From Mediterraneibacter glycyrrhizinilyticus (GTDB taxonomy: Bacteria; Bacillota; Clostridia; Lachnospirales; Lachnospiraceae): a stretch of 64,000 nucleotides of DNA. The stretch is taken from NCBI RefSeq assembly GCF_016902345.1, contig NZ_JACJLR010000007.1:35281-99280 (forward strand), written 5' to 3'. The notes beneath the pieces were generated by a model, which saw nothing but the letters and a program-made list of their open reading frames with translations, did not search any database and was not told where the DNA came from. This document shows, in pieces, positions 38,435 to 47,041 of the stretch (its first letter is position 1; each line of letters opens with the position of its first letter). A program made the position numbers and the translations under genes.

Positions 38435-38450
38435 TTTTTTTCTAAATATA

Positions 38451-38479
38451 TAGCAAATCATTTTTTCTTCTGCTATACT
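38451..38479 (+). promoter_or_regulatory. Possible promoter of the divergent regulator
   Basis: TAGCAA, 17-bp spacer, TATACT (38474-38479). The -35 is poor, so activator help or a different start is possible. Confidence 0.45.
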
Positions 38480-38538
38480 GATACCCGGACAGATTTAAAA
38501 ACGCCAGCCAGAATTCACTAATATATGGAGGTAAACAT

Positions 38539-39996
38539 ATGTCAGAATTTTCAGATCTTCTTACTGAATATACGCATCGAAAGGGCACACGCATCTATTC
38601 ACTGGCTGAATACTGCGGTATGGAGCGTTCTATGATGTATAAGGTTATCCGTGGAAAACGTATGCCTTCATCCATAAAAACGCTGGATAAAATATCCAAA
38701 TTTCTCCATCTCACACCCTCCGAATATCAGGAGCTGTCCACAGCCTATAAAGTTTCACTGGAAGGCCGGGACAACTACTACAGGCGCAGGGATATCATGA
38801 ACTTTCTCAACAATTTCAGAAATATTATGGACACCGGTGTTTCCCTGCTTCCTCCCCGCACTTATTTCTCATCCGACGGCCCGAATATCGCACTGACTAC
38901 TGCTTCAGAAGTCAACCAGGCAGTTTATACCCTTGTCACACATCTGATTGAAGGAGAAGAACGGCGTCTGTGTATTATCGCACCTCCGGAATTCACCTTC
39001 CTCATCGAACTTCTTACATCGCTGATGAAAGAGGAGGATTCCATCTCTATCGATCATATTATGTGTCTGAATAATAATGAACATATCACATCCGACAAGA
39101 AAAACTATAACCTCCACTGTCTGATGAAAATTCTCCCATTGTGCACATGCGGATGCAGTTATCAGCCCTACTATTATTACGACAATATCACGTCCCGTCT
39201 TGATACATTCCGTCTGTTTCCTTACCTGATACTTACCGAGAGCAGAGCCCTCGTTCTCTCTGAAACATTTGAAACAGGCTTCATGACAAAGCAGCCGGAC
39301 TTTCTCAGGTTGCTGAAAAACATATTTTCTGATTATAGGAAAAAGGCTCGTCCTCTGCTGCAGAAGATCAGCGATGTTTCTTCACAGCTCGCCTATGTAC
39401 AGGAATTTCTTCGGGGTGACACATCCGTTGAATACAGTTTTCAGATGACTCCCTGCATGACAGATCTTCTTACAGAAGAGTTCTTAGAAAAATATATTAT
39501 TTCCGAACTTCCTGAACGCCAGACCTTTATCCATAATCTGATGCTCCATGTCACAAATACTCACGAGCGTCATCAAAACCGGAATCTGATCCTCATCTTT
39601 TCACTGGAAGGGATCAGAGAATTTCTGGAAACGGGGCTATTGGAAGAATATCCTTCAGATATCTATCTTCCGCCCAGGCCGGAAGACCGTCTGAAACTCA
39701 TCAAACGATTTGCCGATGAATGCCACAGCGGATCTCATCGTATCCGTATGCTCAAACACAGTATAGGTACGGTCAAGAACGGAGCTAATATCTATATCAC
39801 ACCCGGAGCCGGCTATCTGCTCTTTACACCCAACGGTTCAAATTCGCCGGTTTATCTCAATATACAGGAATCCGGACTGACCAACGCATTTTTGGATTTT
39901 TTTGAAACCCTTGATAGTGAACTGTTCTACACACAGGACGAAGCTCTGAGCAGATTGAATGAACTGGTCATACAATTTGCCCACCAAAAAAAATAA
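38539..39996 (+). CDS. XRE-like HTH regulator with large sensor-like domain
   Basis: This 485-residue protein has an N-terminal helix-turn-helix (about 15-65: SLAEYCGMERSMMYKVIRGKRMPSSIKTLDKISKFL), followed by ~410 residues with no recognised domain. The length suggests ligand or protein sensing. It is transcribed away from the HerA operon, with a shared 201-bp regulatory region carrying direct repeats, so it probably controls that operon. ATG follows TGGAGG. It ends at a bidirectional terminator. Confidence 0.7.
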   Translation: MSEFSDLLTEYTHRKGTRIYSLAEYCGMERSMMYKVIRGKRMPSSIKTLDKISKFLHLTPSEYQELSTAYKVSLEGRDNYYRRRDIMNFLNNFRNIMDTGVSLLPPRTYFSSDGPNIALTTASEVNQAVYTLVTHLIEGEERRLCIIAPPEFTFLIELLTSLMKEEDSISIDHIMCLNNNEHITSDKKNYNLHCLMKILPLCTCGCSYQPYYYYDNITSRLDTFRLFPYLILTESRALVLSETFETGFMTKQPDFLRLLKNIFSDYRKKARPLLQKISDVSSQLAYVQEFLRGDTSVEYSFQMTPCMTDLLTEEFLEKYIISELPERQTFIHNLMLHVTNTHERHQNRNLILIFSLEGIREFLETGLLEEYPSDIYLPPRPEDRLKLIKRFADECHSGSHRIRMLKHSIGTVKNGANIYITPGAGYLLFTPNGSNSPVYLNIQESGLTNAFLDFFETLDSELFYTQDEALSRLNELVIQFAHQKK

Positions 39997-40090
39997 TCAC
40001 CGGAAAAGCCAAAAGGCATATTCCGGGAATTGTATGCAGTTGTCAGAGTCTCAGGCAAACCAGGACTTTGGCCTGCCGCCGTCATAAAGG

Positions 40091-40131
40091 AACAGCAGCA
40101 TTGGAACTTACTCCGATGCTGCTGTTTTTCA
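40091..40131. terminator. Bidirectional terminator
   Basis: An 11-bp stem (AACAGCAGCAT and complement) with a 14-base loop, followed on + by GTTTTT and on - by CCTTTATG. It serves the HTH regulator on + and the PepSY lipoprotein gene on -. Confidence 0.8.
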
Positions 40132-40176
40132 CTGATTATCTTTTACTTTTGATTTCATTGCACCCTGCTCTATATG

Positions 40177-40824
40177 CTACAGTCTCTCCTCACTCCACTC
40201 GATCACTTCACCTGAATTTGCATCGATCTCAAAGTCATACTCTTTCTGCCCGTAGATGATATCGCCTTCGTATTTCTGCTTTCCGTCATCCCGCTCCAGG
40301 TTGATCCGGATATCCTGCTCTGTTGCCCCGGGCACTTTATCCAGAGCGATCTTTGTCGCTTCCTCCAGGCTCACCGCCACGTCCGCAGTGCCTGTTCCCG
40401 CGTTATTCGCGTTCTGCTGTGACTGAGTGCCGTCCTGTGTCCCTGATGTGTCATCCTGGGCTGCACCTGCATTCTGTCCGGAAGTATCATCCTGCGCACC
40501 GCTGTTCTGCGACGCTGTATAGCCCTCATTTGTCTCCACATCTGAACTTAAGATTGCCCCGTCGGAAGCCTGGATCTCATAGTCATACTCTTTTTCCGCC
40601 ACATCAAATCCGATCTCATAAACCTTTCTTCCATCATCCATATCTTCCGATACTTTCAGTCTGGATGTGTCCGCCTCGCTCACTCCCGCGTCGTTCAGCG
40701 CCGCCTCAAGAGCTGCGTCGCGGCCGATATCCGCGCCTCCTGAATTTCCACCGTTCCCACATCCTGTGAGTGCTCCTAAAGCCACCATTGATACTGCTGC
40801 CGCTGCGATATATTTTTTCATCAT
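40177..40824 (-). CDS. PepSY-domain lipoprotein with two PepSY modules
   Basis: This 215-residue lipoprotein has lipobox ALTGC (Cys 22). Two PepSY modules (about 34-95 and 150-215) are separated by a Gln/Asn/Asp/Thr-rich linker with repeats of AQDDTSG. The C-terminal module (EEATKIALDKVPGATEQDIRINLERDDGKQKYEGDIIYGQKEYDFEID) is close to that of the lipoprotein at 19439-19960. It lies 88 bp downstream of the histidine kinase gene with its own operator/promoter, suggesting it is a target and perhaps a feedback partner of the kinase. ATG follows AGGGAG. Confidence 0.88.
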   Translation of the reverse strand: MMKKYIAAAAVSMVALGALTGCGNGGNSGGADIGRDAALEAALNDAGVSEADTSRLKVSEDMDDGRKVYEIGFDVAEKEYDYEIQASDGAILSSDVETNEGYTASQNSGAQDDTSGQNAGAAQDDTSGTQDGTQSQQNANNAGTGTADVAVSLEEATKIALDKVPGATEQDIRINLERDDGKQKYEGDIIYGQKEYDFEIDANSGEVIEWSEERL

Positions 40825-40884
40825 ATCTTTTCTCTCCCTTCATTTTCTCTGCGGTTATTTTATGTTGTTTTCTTTGTTGTTATT

Positions 40885-40917
40885 AATATATCCCACAAAG
40901 ATTAAAGAAAGATTAAA
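40885..40917 (-). promoter_or_regulatory. OmpR-type direct-repeat operator and -10 upstream of PepSY gene 2
   Basis: Minus-strand TTTAAT-CTTTC-TTTAAT, then 10 bp, then TATATT (40890-40885). The first half-site overlaps the kinase stop codon. Sequence and spacing are the same as upstream of the other PepSY gene (19991-20023). Confidence 0.75.
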
Positions 40918-42340
40918 GTATCTCATTTTTTTCATTTTTTTGTTCACAGGGTTCCTGGGCACGATTGGAACCCGTCACCGGCATCCCAAACGTAAACACG
41001 CTCCCTTCTCCCGGCGCGCTCTCCGCCTTCACCCAGCCTCCGTGTGCCTCTGCGATCCATTTCACCATGGAAAGCCCCAGCCCGGAATGACTGCTGGAGG
41101 ATCTGGATGTGTCCGCCCGGTAAAACCGCTCCCAGATATGGGGCAGATCTTCCGCCGAGATCCCGATCCCGTTGTCCGCCACCGAACCGGTGAGCCACTC
41201 TCCGTCACTCTCCAGCGACACGATCACAGTGGAATCCTGTCCGCTGTAATACACCGCGTTTGAGATCAGATTGATGAGCATCCGGATGTAGAACGTTTCA
41301 TCTACAGATGCCGTGATCCCTTCCTGGATCCTGCACCGGATCCGTACTCCGTTTTGTTTTTCATCGGCAAGGATCTGCTGTTCTTCCGCGATCATCCCGG
41401 TAAGCTCACTCACATCAACCCATTCCCTGTTCAGAGGCTGTCTCCCCTGATCCGCACGTGAGAGAAAGAGAAGATGGGAGATCATCTCTGACATCTCCTT
41501 CGCCTTTCTCTGGATCAGAAGGATCTGGCTTCGCTGTTCTTCTGTCAGCGTCTTATCTTCCAGGCACGCCCCGCACTGTGCCAGGATCACGCTGACCGGT
41601 GTGCGCAGTTCATGGGACACATCGGAGGTAAACTGTTTCTCCCTTCGGAATACTTCTTCCAGCTCACTCAGCATCCCGTCAAAGGTCTCTGCCAGGCTGT
41701 AGATCTCATCCCGGTTCTTCCCCCTGCCCGGATCCAGTCCGATCCTCCTGGACAGGTCCGCATCTGCCCGGATCTTCTGTACCGTACCTGTGATCTGTTT
41801 GACCGGAAGGAGCGTCCTTCTCGTAAAGCGGTAACCGATGATCCCTGTGGCGAGTGCAAGGGCAGGAAACAGGATCAATGCGAAACGCACCGTCACGGAG
41901 AAGCTCTCCTCCGCATCCGTCACGGACGTGATCCCCCTCACATACACGTTCCTGTCATCCGACAGGCGAAAAGAGATATCATACACATACCACTCCTGGT
42001 TCCCGTCACGGATCCTCCGCATCTCCCCGTCTGAGATCTCCGGCTGAGCTGTAAACCCATGGGGGATCCTTCCATATAAGAAATACATGTTTTCATCATA
42101 AATTGACAGGTACACATCTCTTGTCACAGAATAAAAATCTGAATCCGGTCTGATCTGACCATCCCGTATCCGTATCTCTTCCACGCTCTCCTGCACTCTC
42201 TGCTCCAGCTGTGCCTGCGTCGAAGCGAGGATCTCCCTGCTGCTTAAGGAAAAGAGGATCGCCAGAGCCGCCCCGGTCGCAAGGAGCATAAAAAAGCTGT
42301 ACAGGAGCGTCAGCCTGATCTTGATCGAAAGTCTCTTCAT
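40913..42340 (-). CDS. Sensor histidine kinase (OmpR-partner type)
   Basis: This 475-residue kinase has a membrane helix at about 9-31, an outer sensor domain (about 35-150), a second helix (about 152-172), a HAMP domain (about 172-230), HisKA with H243 in SDVSHELRTPVSVI, and HATPase with N-box (LINLISNAVYYS), G1 (DNGIGI) and G2 (SGLGLSMVKWI). It would phosphorylate the response regulator just upstream (33 bp gap). The signal is unknown; envelope stress is a guess based on its PepSY neighbour. ATG is preceded by a weak GGAGTAAA site. Confidence 0.93.
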   Translation of the reverse strand: MKRLSIKIRLTLLYSFFMLLATGAALAILFSLSSREILASTQAQLEQRVQESVEEIRIRDGQIRPDSDFYSVTRDVYLSIYDENMYFLYGRIPHGFTAQPEISDGEMRRIRDGNQEWYVYDISFRLSDDRNVYVRGITSVTDAEESFSVTVRFALILFPALALATGIIGYRFTRRTLLPVKQITGTVQKIRADADLSRRIGLDPGRGKNRDEIYSLAETFDGMLSELEEVFRREKQFTSDVSHELRTPVSVILAQCGACLEDKTLTEEQRSQILLIQRKAKEMSEMISHLLFLSRADQGRQPLNREWVDVSELTGMIAEEQQILADEKQNGVRIRCRIQEGITASVDETFYIRMLINLISNAVYYSGQDSTVIVSLESDGEWLTGSVADNGIGISAEDLPHIWERFYRADTSRSSSSHSGLGLSMVKWIAEAHGGWVKAESAPGEGSVFTFGMPVTGSNRAQEPCEQKNEKNEIL

Positions 42341-42373
42341 ACATTTACTCCTTTACCACCGCGCGCTTTCTTA

Positions 42374-43045
42374 TCACTGCTCTTTCAGGACATATCCCGC
42401 TCCCCGCACGGTATGGATCAGTTTCTTCTCCCGCCCCTCGTCGATCTTCTTTCTCAGATAACGGATATACACGTCGATCACATTGGAGCTTCCCATATAA
42501 TCATAGTTCCACAGATGCTGCTCCAGCCGTTCTCTTGAAAGTACAGTTCCCGCGTTCTGGACCATGTACCGGAGCAGGGCAAATTCCTTTCCGGACAGTT
42601 TGATCTCCTCCCCGTCTCTCAGCACCCGATGGGTATCCATGTGGACTTCGAGACCTCCCACCTTATAGCAGGTCGTCGGCGTCTCTGCCGGTTTTCTAAG
42701 CAGGACCCGGATCCTTGCAAGAAGTTCCTCGAACGCAAAAGGCTTCACAAGATAGTCGTTTGCCCCCGCATCCAGCCCGTTCACCCTGTCTTCAACGCTG
42801 TCCCGCGCCGTCAGCAGCAGCACCGGCGTATTGATATTATTTCTTCTTATCTTTTTCAGCACCGTGAGCCCGTCCATCTCCGGCATCATGATATCCAGCA
42901 CTGCCGCGTCATATTCCGCGCTCTCCAGATATTCCAGCGCCTCCTTCCCGTCATGGCAGGAATCCACACTGTAGTGCTCCGCCGTGAGCCTGGAAGTCAG
43001 GATCCGGTTTAGGTCCTTTTCGTCTTCCGCGATCAAAATTCTCAT
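42374..43045 (-). CDS. OmpR/PhoB-family response regulator
   Basis: The receiver domain (1-120) has acidic residues D8/E9 region (AEDEKD), phosphoacceptor D51 in VLDIMMPEMDG, and K in LVKPFAFEELLARI. The C-terminal winged helix (about 130-223) ends with the usual SSNVIDVYIRYLRKKID...IHTVRGAGYVL. The upstream frame is open, but the ATG 9 bases after GAGGAG was chosen (ATG two codons earlier is possible). The likely target is the TTTAAT-N5-TTTAAT operator found upstream of both PepSY genes; that link is inference. Confidence 0.94.
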   Translation of the reverse strand: MRILIAEDEKDLNRILTSRLTAEHYSVDSCHDGKEALEYLESAEYDAAVLDIMMPEMDGLTVLKKIRRNNINTPVLLLTARDSVEDRVNGLDAGANDYLVKPFAFEELLARIRVLLRKPAETPTTCYKVGGLEVHMDTHRVLRDGEEIKLSGKEFALLRYMVQNAGTVLSRERLEQHLWNYDYMGSSNVIDVYIRYLRKKIDEGREKKLIHTVRGAGYVLKEQ

Positions 43046-43068
43046 CTTCATCAACTCCTCGTGTTTCC

Positions 43069-43097
43069 AGTATAAAATACCGTTTCTGCATTGTAAA
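43069..43097 (-). promoter_or_regulatory. Promoter of the two-component operon
   Basis: Minus-strand TTTACA (43097-43092), 17-bp spacer, TATACT (43074-43069), about 20 bp from the regulator start. Confidence 0.7.
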
Positions 43098-43116
43098 GGC
43101 TGTAAATAATTACGCC

Positions 43117-43145
43117 TTGACACCCCGCACCGGCACAGGTAAAAT
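43117..43145 (+). promoter_or_regulatory. Promoter of the permease-aminopeptidase operon
   Basis: TTGACA (43117-43122), 17-bp spacer, TAAAAT (43140-43145). It predicts a leader of about 180 nt that contains the long inverted repeat at 43182-43234. Confidence 0.8.
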
Positions 43146-43181
43146 AGACATACTGTCTGCCGGGATACAGTTCACGCCGTG

Positions 43182-43234
43182 CTCAGGAGCAGGGAAAATG
43201 CCTGCATGTAAGAGTCATTTTCCCTGCTCCTGAG
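43182..43234. repeat. Perfect 19-bp inverted repeat in the permease leader
   Basis: Arms CTCAGGAGCAGGGAAAATG and its exact complement flank a 15-base loop. There is no T-run after either arm, so it is not a simple terminator. It lies in the predicted 5' leader of the permease mRNA. Confidence 0.8.
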
Positions 43235-43333
43235 TGCGATCGGAACTCGTAACCCTGCCGGTCCCGGAAAGGCACGGCAGAGACAGAAAACTATATGACA
43301 ATTTCATAAGACAAACACGAGAGGAGATTTTCA

Positions 43334-44731
43334 ATGAACAACCAAAACGAAAAGAAGATCCTCTGGTACAATCTCGCTTTCATGGCGTTTTCCACCGTTT
43401 GGGGTTTCGGGAATGTCATCAACGGCTTCTCCGAATACGGCGGTCTCAAAGCGATCGTATCATGGGTCATTCTGTTTGCACTCTACTTTATCCCTTACGC
43501 CCTTATGGTGGGTGAGCTGGGAAGTGCCTTCAAAAACGAAGGCGGCGGTGTCAGCTCCTGGATCCACCGGACTATCGGACCGGGTATGGCATACATGGCG
43601 GGCTGGACTTACTGGATCGTCCATATGCCCTACATTTCCCAGAAGCCGAACGCTTCCGTTATCGCAGCAAGCTGGGCGCTGTTCCGCGATTCCCGTGCAA
43701 GCCAGATGAACGTCCGGATCATGGCAGTGATCTGCCTGGTCCTGTTCCTGTTCGCAGTATGGATCGCATCCAGAGGACTTGGAGTCCTCAAGAAGCTGAC
43801 CGCCATCGCGGGATCCACCATGTTCATCATGTCCCTGCTGTTTATCCTCATGATGATCGCTGCGCCTGCCATCACCGGCGCGAACGTACTGGAGATCGAC
43901 TGGTCTTTAGATACTTTCATGCCCACATTTGACGGAAAGTTCTTCCTGAACCTTTCCATCCTTGTATTTGCAGTGGGCGGCTGTGAGAAGATCTCTCCCT
44001 ATGTAAATAAGATGAAGGATCCCTCAAAGGATTTTGCAAAGGGAATGATCGCTCTTGCGGCAATGGTCGCAGTCTGCGCTGTGCTCGGCACCATCGCTCT
44101 GGGAATGATGTTTGACTCCAACAACATCCCGGAGGACCTTATGACAAACGGAGCTTACTACGCGTTCCAGACACTGGGCGAATACTACCACGTGGGCGAC
44201 CTCTTCGTCGTCATCTATGCTGTAGTCAACCTGATCGGACAGTTCTCCGTCATGGTCCTGTCCATCGACGCGCCCCTTCGTATGCTCCTTGACAGCGCGG
44301 ATGAAAAATATATTCCGAAGTCACTCTTTAAACAGAACAAATACGGTACGTACACAAACGGTCACAAACTGGTCATGGTCATCGTCTCTATCCTGATCAT
44401 CGTTCCGGTCTTCGGGATCGAGAACGTGGACGCCCTGGTAAAATGGCTTGTAAAAGTCAACTCCGTGTGCATGCCGCTGCGTTATCTGTGGGTGTTTGCA
44501 GCCTACATTGCTCTCAAGAAAGCCGGAGAAAAGTTCTCCGCAGAATACCGTTTTGTCAAAGGACGCACTCTGGGCATGATCCTCGGAGGCTGGTGTTTCT
44601 TTGTCACGGCTTTCGCATGTATCCTGGGTATTTACTCAGAAGATCCTTTCCAGCTCGTACTCAACATCGTAACTCCATTCGTACTGATCGGTCTCGGATT
44701 TATCATGCCGGTCATTGCAAAGAGGAAATAA
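43334..44731 (+). CDS. APC-superfamily amino-acid permease
   Basis: This 465-residue protein has about 12 membrane helices and the APC start pattern (NLAFMAFSTVWGFGNVINGFSEYGG), a GELGSAFKNEGGGVSSWI helix and a conserved KDPSKDFAKGM loop. It resembles glutamate/GABA-antiporter and YjeM-like transporters; the substrate cannot be set from sequence. ATG follows AGAGGAG. The aminopeptidase gene begins 6 bp after it, so the operon may couple amino-acid uptake with peptide use. Confidence 0.88.
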   Translation: MNNQNEKKILWYNLAFMAFSTVWGFGNVINGFSEYGGLKAIVSWVILFALYFIPYALMVGELGSAFKNEGGGVSSWIHRTIGPGMAYMAGWTYWIVHMPYISQKPNASVIAASWALFRDSRASQMNVRIMAVICLVLFLFAVWIASRGLGVLKKLTAIAGSTMFIMSLLFILMMIAAPAITGANVLEIDWSLDTFMPTFDGKFFLNLSILVFAVGGCEKISPYVNKMKDPSKDFAKGMIALAAMVAVCAVLGTIALGMMFDSNNIPEDLMTNGAYYAFQTLGEYYHVGDLFVVIYAVVNLIGQFSVMVLSIDAPLRMLLDSADEKYIPKSLFKQNKYGTYTNGHKLVMVIVSILIIVPVFGIENVDALVKWLVKVNSVCMPLRYLWVFAAYIALKKAGEKFSAEYRFVKGRTLGMILGGWCFFVTAFACILGIYSEDPFQLVLNIVTPFVLIGLGFIMPVIAKRK

Positions 44732-44737
44732 GTTATC

Positions 44738-46024
44738 ATGTATAGTGAAATTTCAAAACAACTCATCGAATTTATTGACAAAAGCCCTACTTGTTTCCAC
44801 GCAGTAAAAACCATGTCGGATATACTCAAAGAGGAGGGCTTTACAGAATTAAAAGAAAATCAGAAATGGCATATTGAAAAGGGCGGGAAATATTTTGTAA
44901 CGAGAAACGGCTCTTCCCTGATCGCATTCACTATCCCGGAGCAGGATATGAAGGGGATGCGTATCATGGCGAGCCACAGCGACTCTCCTACGTTCAAGAT
45001 CAAGGAGAATCCGGAGATGGAGTCTGACGGACACTATATCAAACTGAATGTGGAGCGCTATGGCGGGATGATCTGCGCTCCCTGGTTCGACCGCCCGCTC
45101 TCCGTGGCAGGAAGAGTAATCGTCCGGAACAGCTCCGAAAAAAGCCCGTCCTGCCCATTGCGCACGGTCCTTGTCAACGTAGACCGGGACCTTCTTATGA
45201 TCCCCAACCTTGCCATCCACATGAACCGGGAAGTCAACGACGGATATAAGTACAACGCACAGAAAGACATGCTCCCGCTCTATGGAGACGCCGCCGCAAA
45301 GGATACGTTTATGAAGACCATCGCAGATGCCGCAGGGGTAGAGTCCGGCGATATTCTTGGACACGACCTCTTTCTCTACAACCGTCAGAGTGCCAGCATC
45401 TGGGGTGCTTCGGGAGAGTTCCTCTCCTCCGGACGGCTGGACGACCTCCAATGTGCCTTCTCTTCCCTGAAAGGCTTTCTCGCAGGGGAAAAGAAAGAGT
45501 ACATGGCGGTCCACTGCGTCCTGGACAACGAGGAGGTGGGCAGCGGCACAAAGCAGGGAGCCGCGTCTACCTTCCTGTATGACACACTGACAAGGGCGCA
45601 CGAAAGTCTGGGGCTTACCCGGGAGGATTATCTCATCCACCTGGCGGACAGTTTCATGGTATCCGCGGATAATGCCCACGCTGTGCATCCCAACCATACG
45701 GATAAGGCGGATCCGGTGAACCGCCCGTACTTGAACGGCGGGATCGTCATCAAGTTTAACGCCAACCAGAAATACTGCACCGACGGGGTCTCCGCAGCAA
45801 TGTTCCGGGATATCTGCCGACAGGCGGACGTTCCGAGCCAGACCTTTGTAAACCGCTCCGATATGGCCGGCGGTTCCACTCTGGGGAATATCTCCAATAC
45901 GCAGGTGGCTCTCAACACCGTAGACATCGGTCTTCCCCAGCTCGCCATGCACTCTCCGTACGAGACGGTGGGCGTCAGAGACACAGAGTATCTTGTCAGG
46001 GCTGCAGAAGTCCTCTTCTGTTAG
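44738..46024 (+). CDS. M18-family aminopeptidase
   Basis: This 428-residue cytoplasmic metallopeptidase releases N-terminal residues, usually acidic or neutral ones. Zinc ligands are in HSDSPTF (H80, D82), SGRLDD, DNEEVGSGTKQGA and a histidine near the C-terminus; AHAVHPNHTDK is also typical of M18. The length fits bacterial M18. ATG is close behind the permease stop, with AGAGGAAA as ribosome site. A bidirectional terminator follows. Confidence 0.94.
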   Translation: MYSEISKQLIEFIDKSPTCFHAVKTMSDILKEEGFTELKENQKWHIEKGGKYFVTRNGSSLIAFTIPEQDMKGMRIMASHSDSPTFKIKENPEMESDGHYIKLNVERYGGMICAPWFDRPLSVAGRVIVRNSSEKSPSCPLRTVLVNVDRDLLMIPNLAIHMNREVNDGYKYNAQKDMLPLYGDAAAKDTFMKTIADAAGVESGDILGHDLFLYNRQSASIWGASGEFLSSGRLDDLQCAFSSLKGFLAGEKKEYMAVHCVLDNEEVGSGTKQGAASTFLYDTLTRAHESLGLTREDYLIHLADSFMVSADNAHAVHPNHTDKADPVNRPYLNGGIVIKFNANQKYCTDGVSAAMFRDICRQADVPSQTFVNRSDMAGGSTLGNISNTQVALNTVDIGLPQLAMHSPYETVGVRDTEYLVRAAEVLFC

Positions 46025-46035
46025 CCCGGCCGTAT

Positions 46036-46078
46036 AGAAAAGAATCCGGAAACCGATATTCGGTTCCGGATTCTTTTA
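46036..46078. terminator. Bidirectional terminator
   Basis: A stem of about 16 bp (AAGAATCCGGAA...CCGA with complement TCGG...TTCCGGATTCTT) flanked by GAAAAG and CTTTTATT. It ends the aminopeptidase operon on + and the Dlt-like operon on -. Confidence 0.85.
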
Positions 46079-46079
46079 T

Positions 46080-47030
46080 TCATGCTGAAGCTTTTTTTAC
46101 AGCTTCCTCATATTTCTTTGACAGTTCATTCCAGTCCTCATACGCCGGATCGTTCCTGTGGTCCGTCAGCTCATAATTTTGCTTCAGATACGTTCCCAGC
46201 CATCTCGTGACTTTCTGCGCTCCGTAAAGGTTCAGATGATCCCCTTTGTCATAGCTGTCTTTCTGCCAGGTGATTCCAAGTTCCTTTATTTTCAGGTTCA
46301 GATCGACATATGTAAGCCCCTTCTCTTTCGCATAATTCTCTATCGCATTATGCTTCCGATAGCTGTAATTCTTCGGAGAAGGAGCGCTCACCAGAAACAG
46401 CTCGGCCCCGCTCCTCCTGCACAATTCCATGATCTCTTCCATATAAAATGTCACTGCCTGGGGCATTTCCTGCACTTCCTCGGTCTCCTTCATATAATCT
46501 CCGCTGTCAAAGGGATCTACTGAACTTCTTATAGAAAACCCTTTATAAACGGCCTCTCCCGGTTTCTTTCCGTCAAACATCAGTTTCCACAGATTGTGAA
46601 ACCTCAAAAGAGGAAAATGATACCGCGCCGTCTCGGCGAACGACGACTGGATATTTTTCACCGGTCCGGGGTCACGGAACATCAGATTTGTCTCCATAAG
46701 AACCACCTTGGGCGACTGAGACTGAAGCGCCGTCTTCAACATAAAATATGTTTCCTGTATCTTCTGCCCGGGCTGTCCGCATACATAGGAGGACAGCCCC
46801 TGCTCTTTCCAGAGCTGCATCGGAGATACAGAAGTATAGCTCTCACTGTCTCCCAGTACAATAACATCTATTCCATCCTTCCGTTCTGCGGCGATCGACG
46901 CAAAAGGCCTGCTCCTGCCCGGTATGAAATCCGCCAGCTTCACTGCCTCAGCATGGATCCATGCCGAACATCCTGCCAGGAGTATCGCCAGTATCAAAAA
47001 AAACAAAATCAATCGTTTCACTATCTTCAT
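46080..47030 (-). CDS. DltD-like SGNH-fold membrane protein
   Basis: This 316-residue protein has an N-terminal hydrophobic segment ending LLAGC (a possible lipobox, Cys 21) and an outer domain with an SGNH-type block I VLGDSES (D61, S62) and a late DKGDHLN with candidate catalytic Asp/His. It fits the DltD position in the operon: last gene, after MBOAT and ACP. In Dlt systems DltD helps transfer D-Ala to teichoic acid. Here the transferred group may differ because of the PLP enzyme in the same operon. ATG follows GAGGTGA. The gene is 11 bp after the MBOAT gene. Confidence 0.78.
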   Translation of the reverse strand: MKIVKRLILFFLILAILLAGCSAWIHAEAVKLADFIPGRSRPFASIAAERKDGIDVIVLGDSESYTSVSPMQLWKEQGLSSYVCGQPGQKIQETYFMLKTALQSQSPKVVLMETNLMFRDPGPVKNIQSSFAETARYHFPLLRFHNLWKLMFDGKKPGEAVYKGFSIRSSVDPFDSGDYMKETEEVQEMPQAVTFYMEEIMELCRRSGAELFLVSAPSPKNYSYRKHNAIENYAKEKGLTYVDLNLKIKELGITWQKDSYDKGDHLNLYGAQKVTRWLGTYLKQNYELTDHRNDPAYEDWNELSKKYEEAVKKASA

Positions 47031-47041
47031 CTTATGTCACC

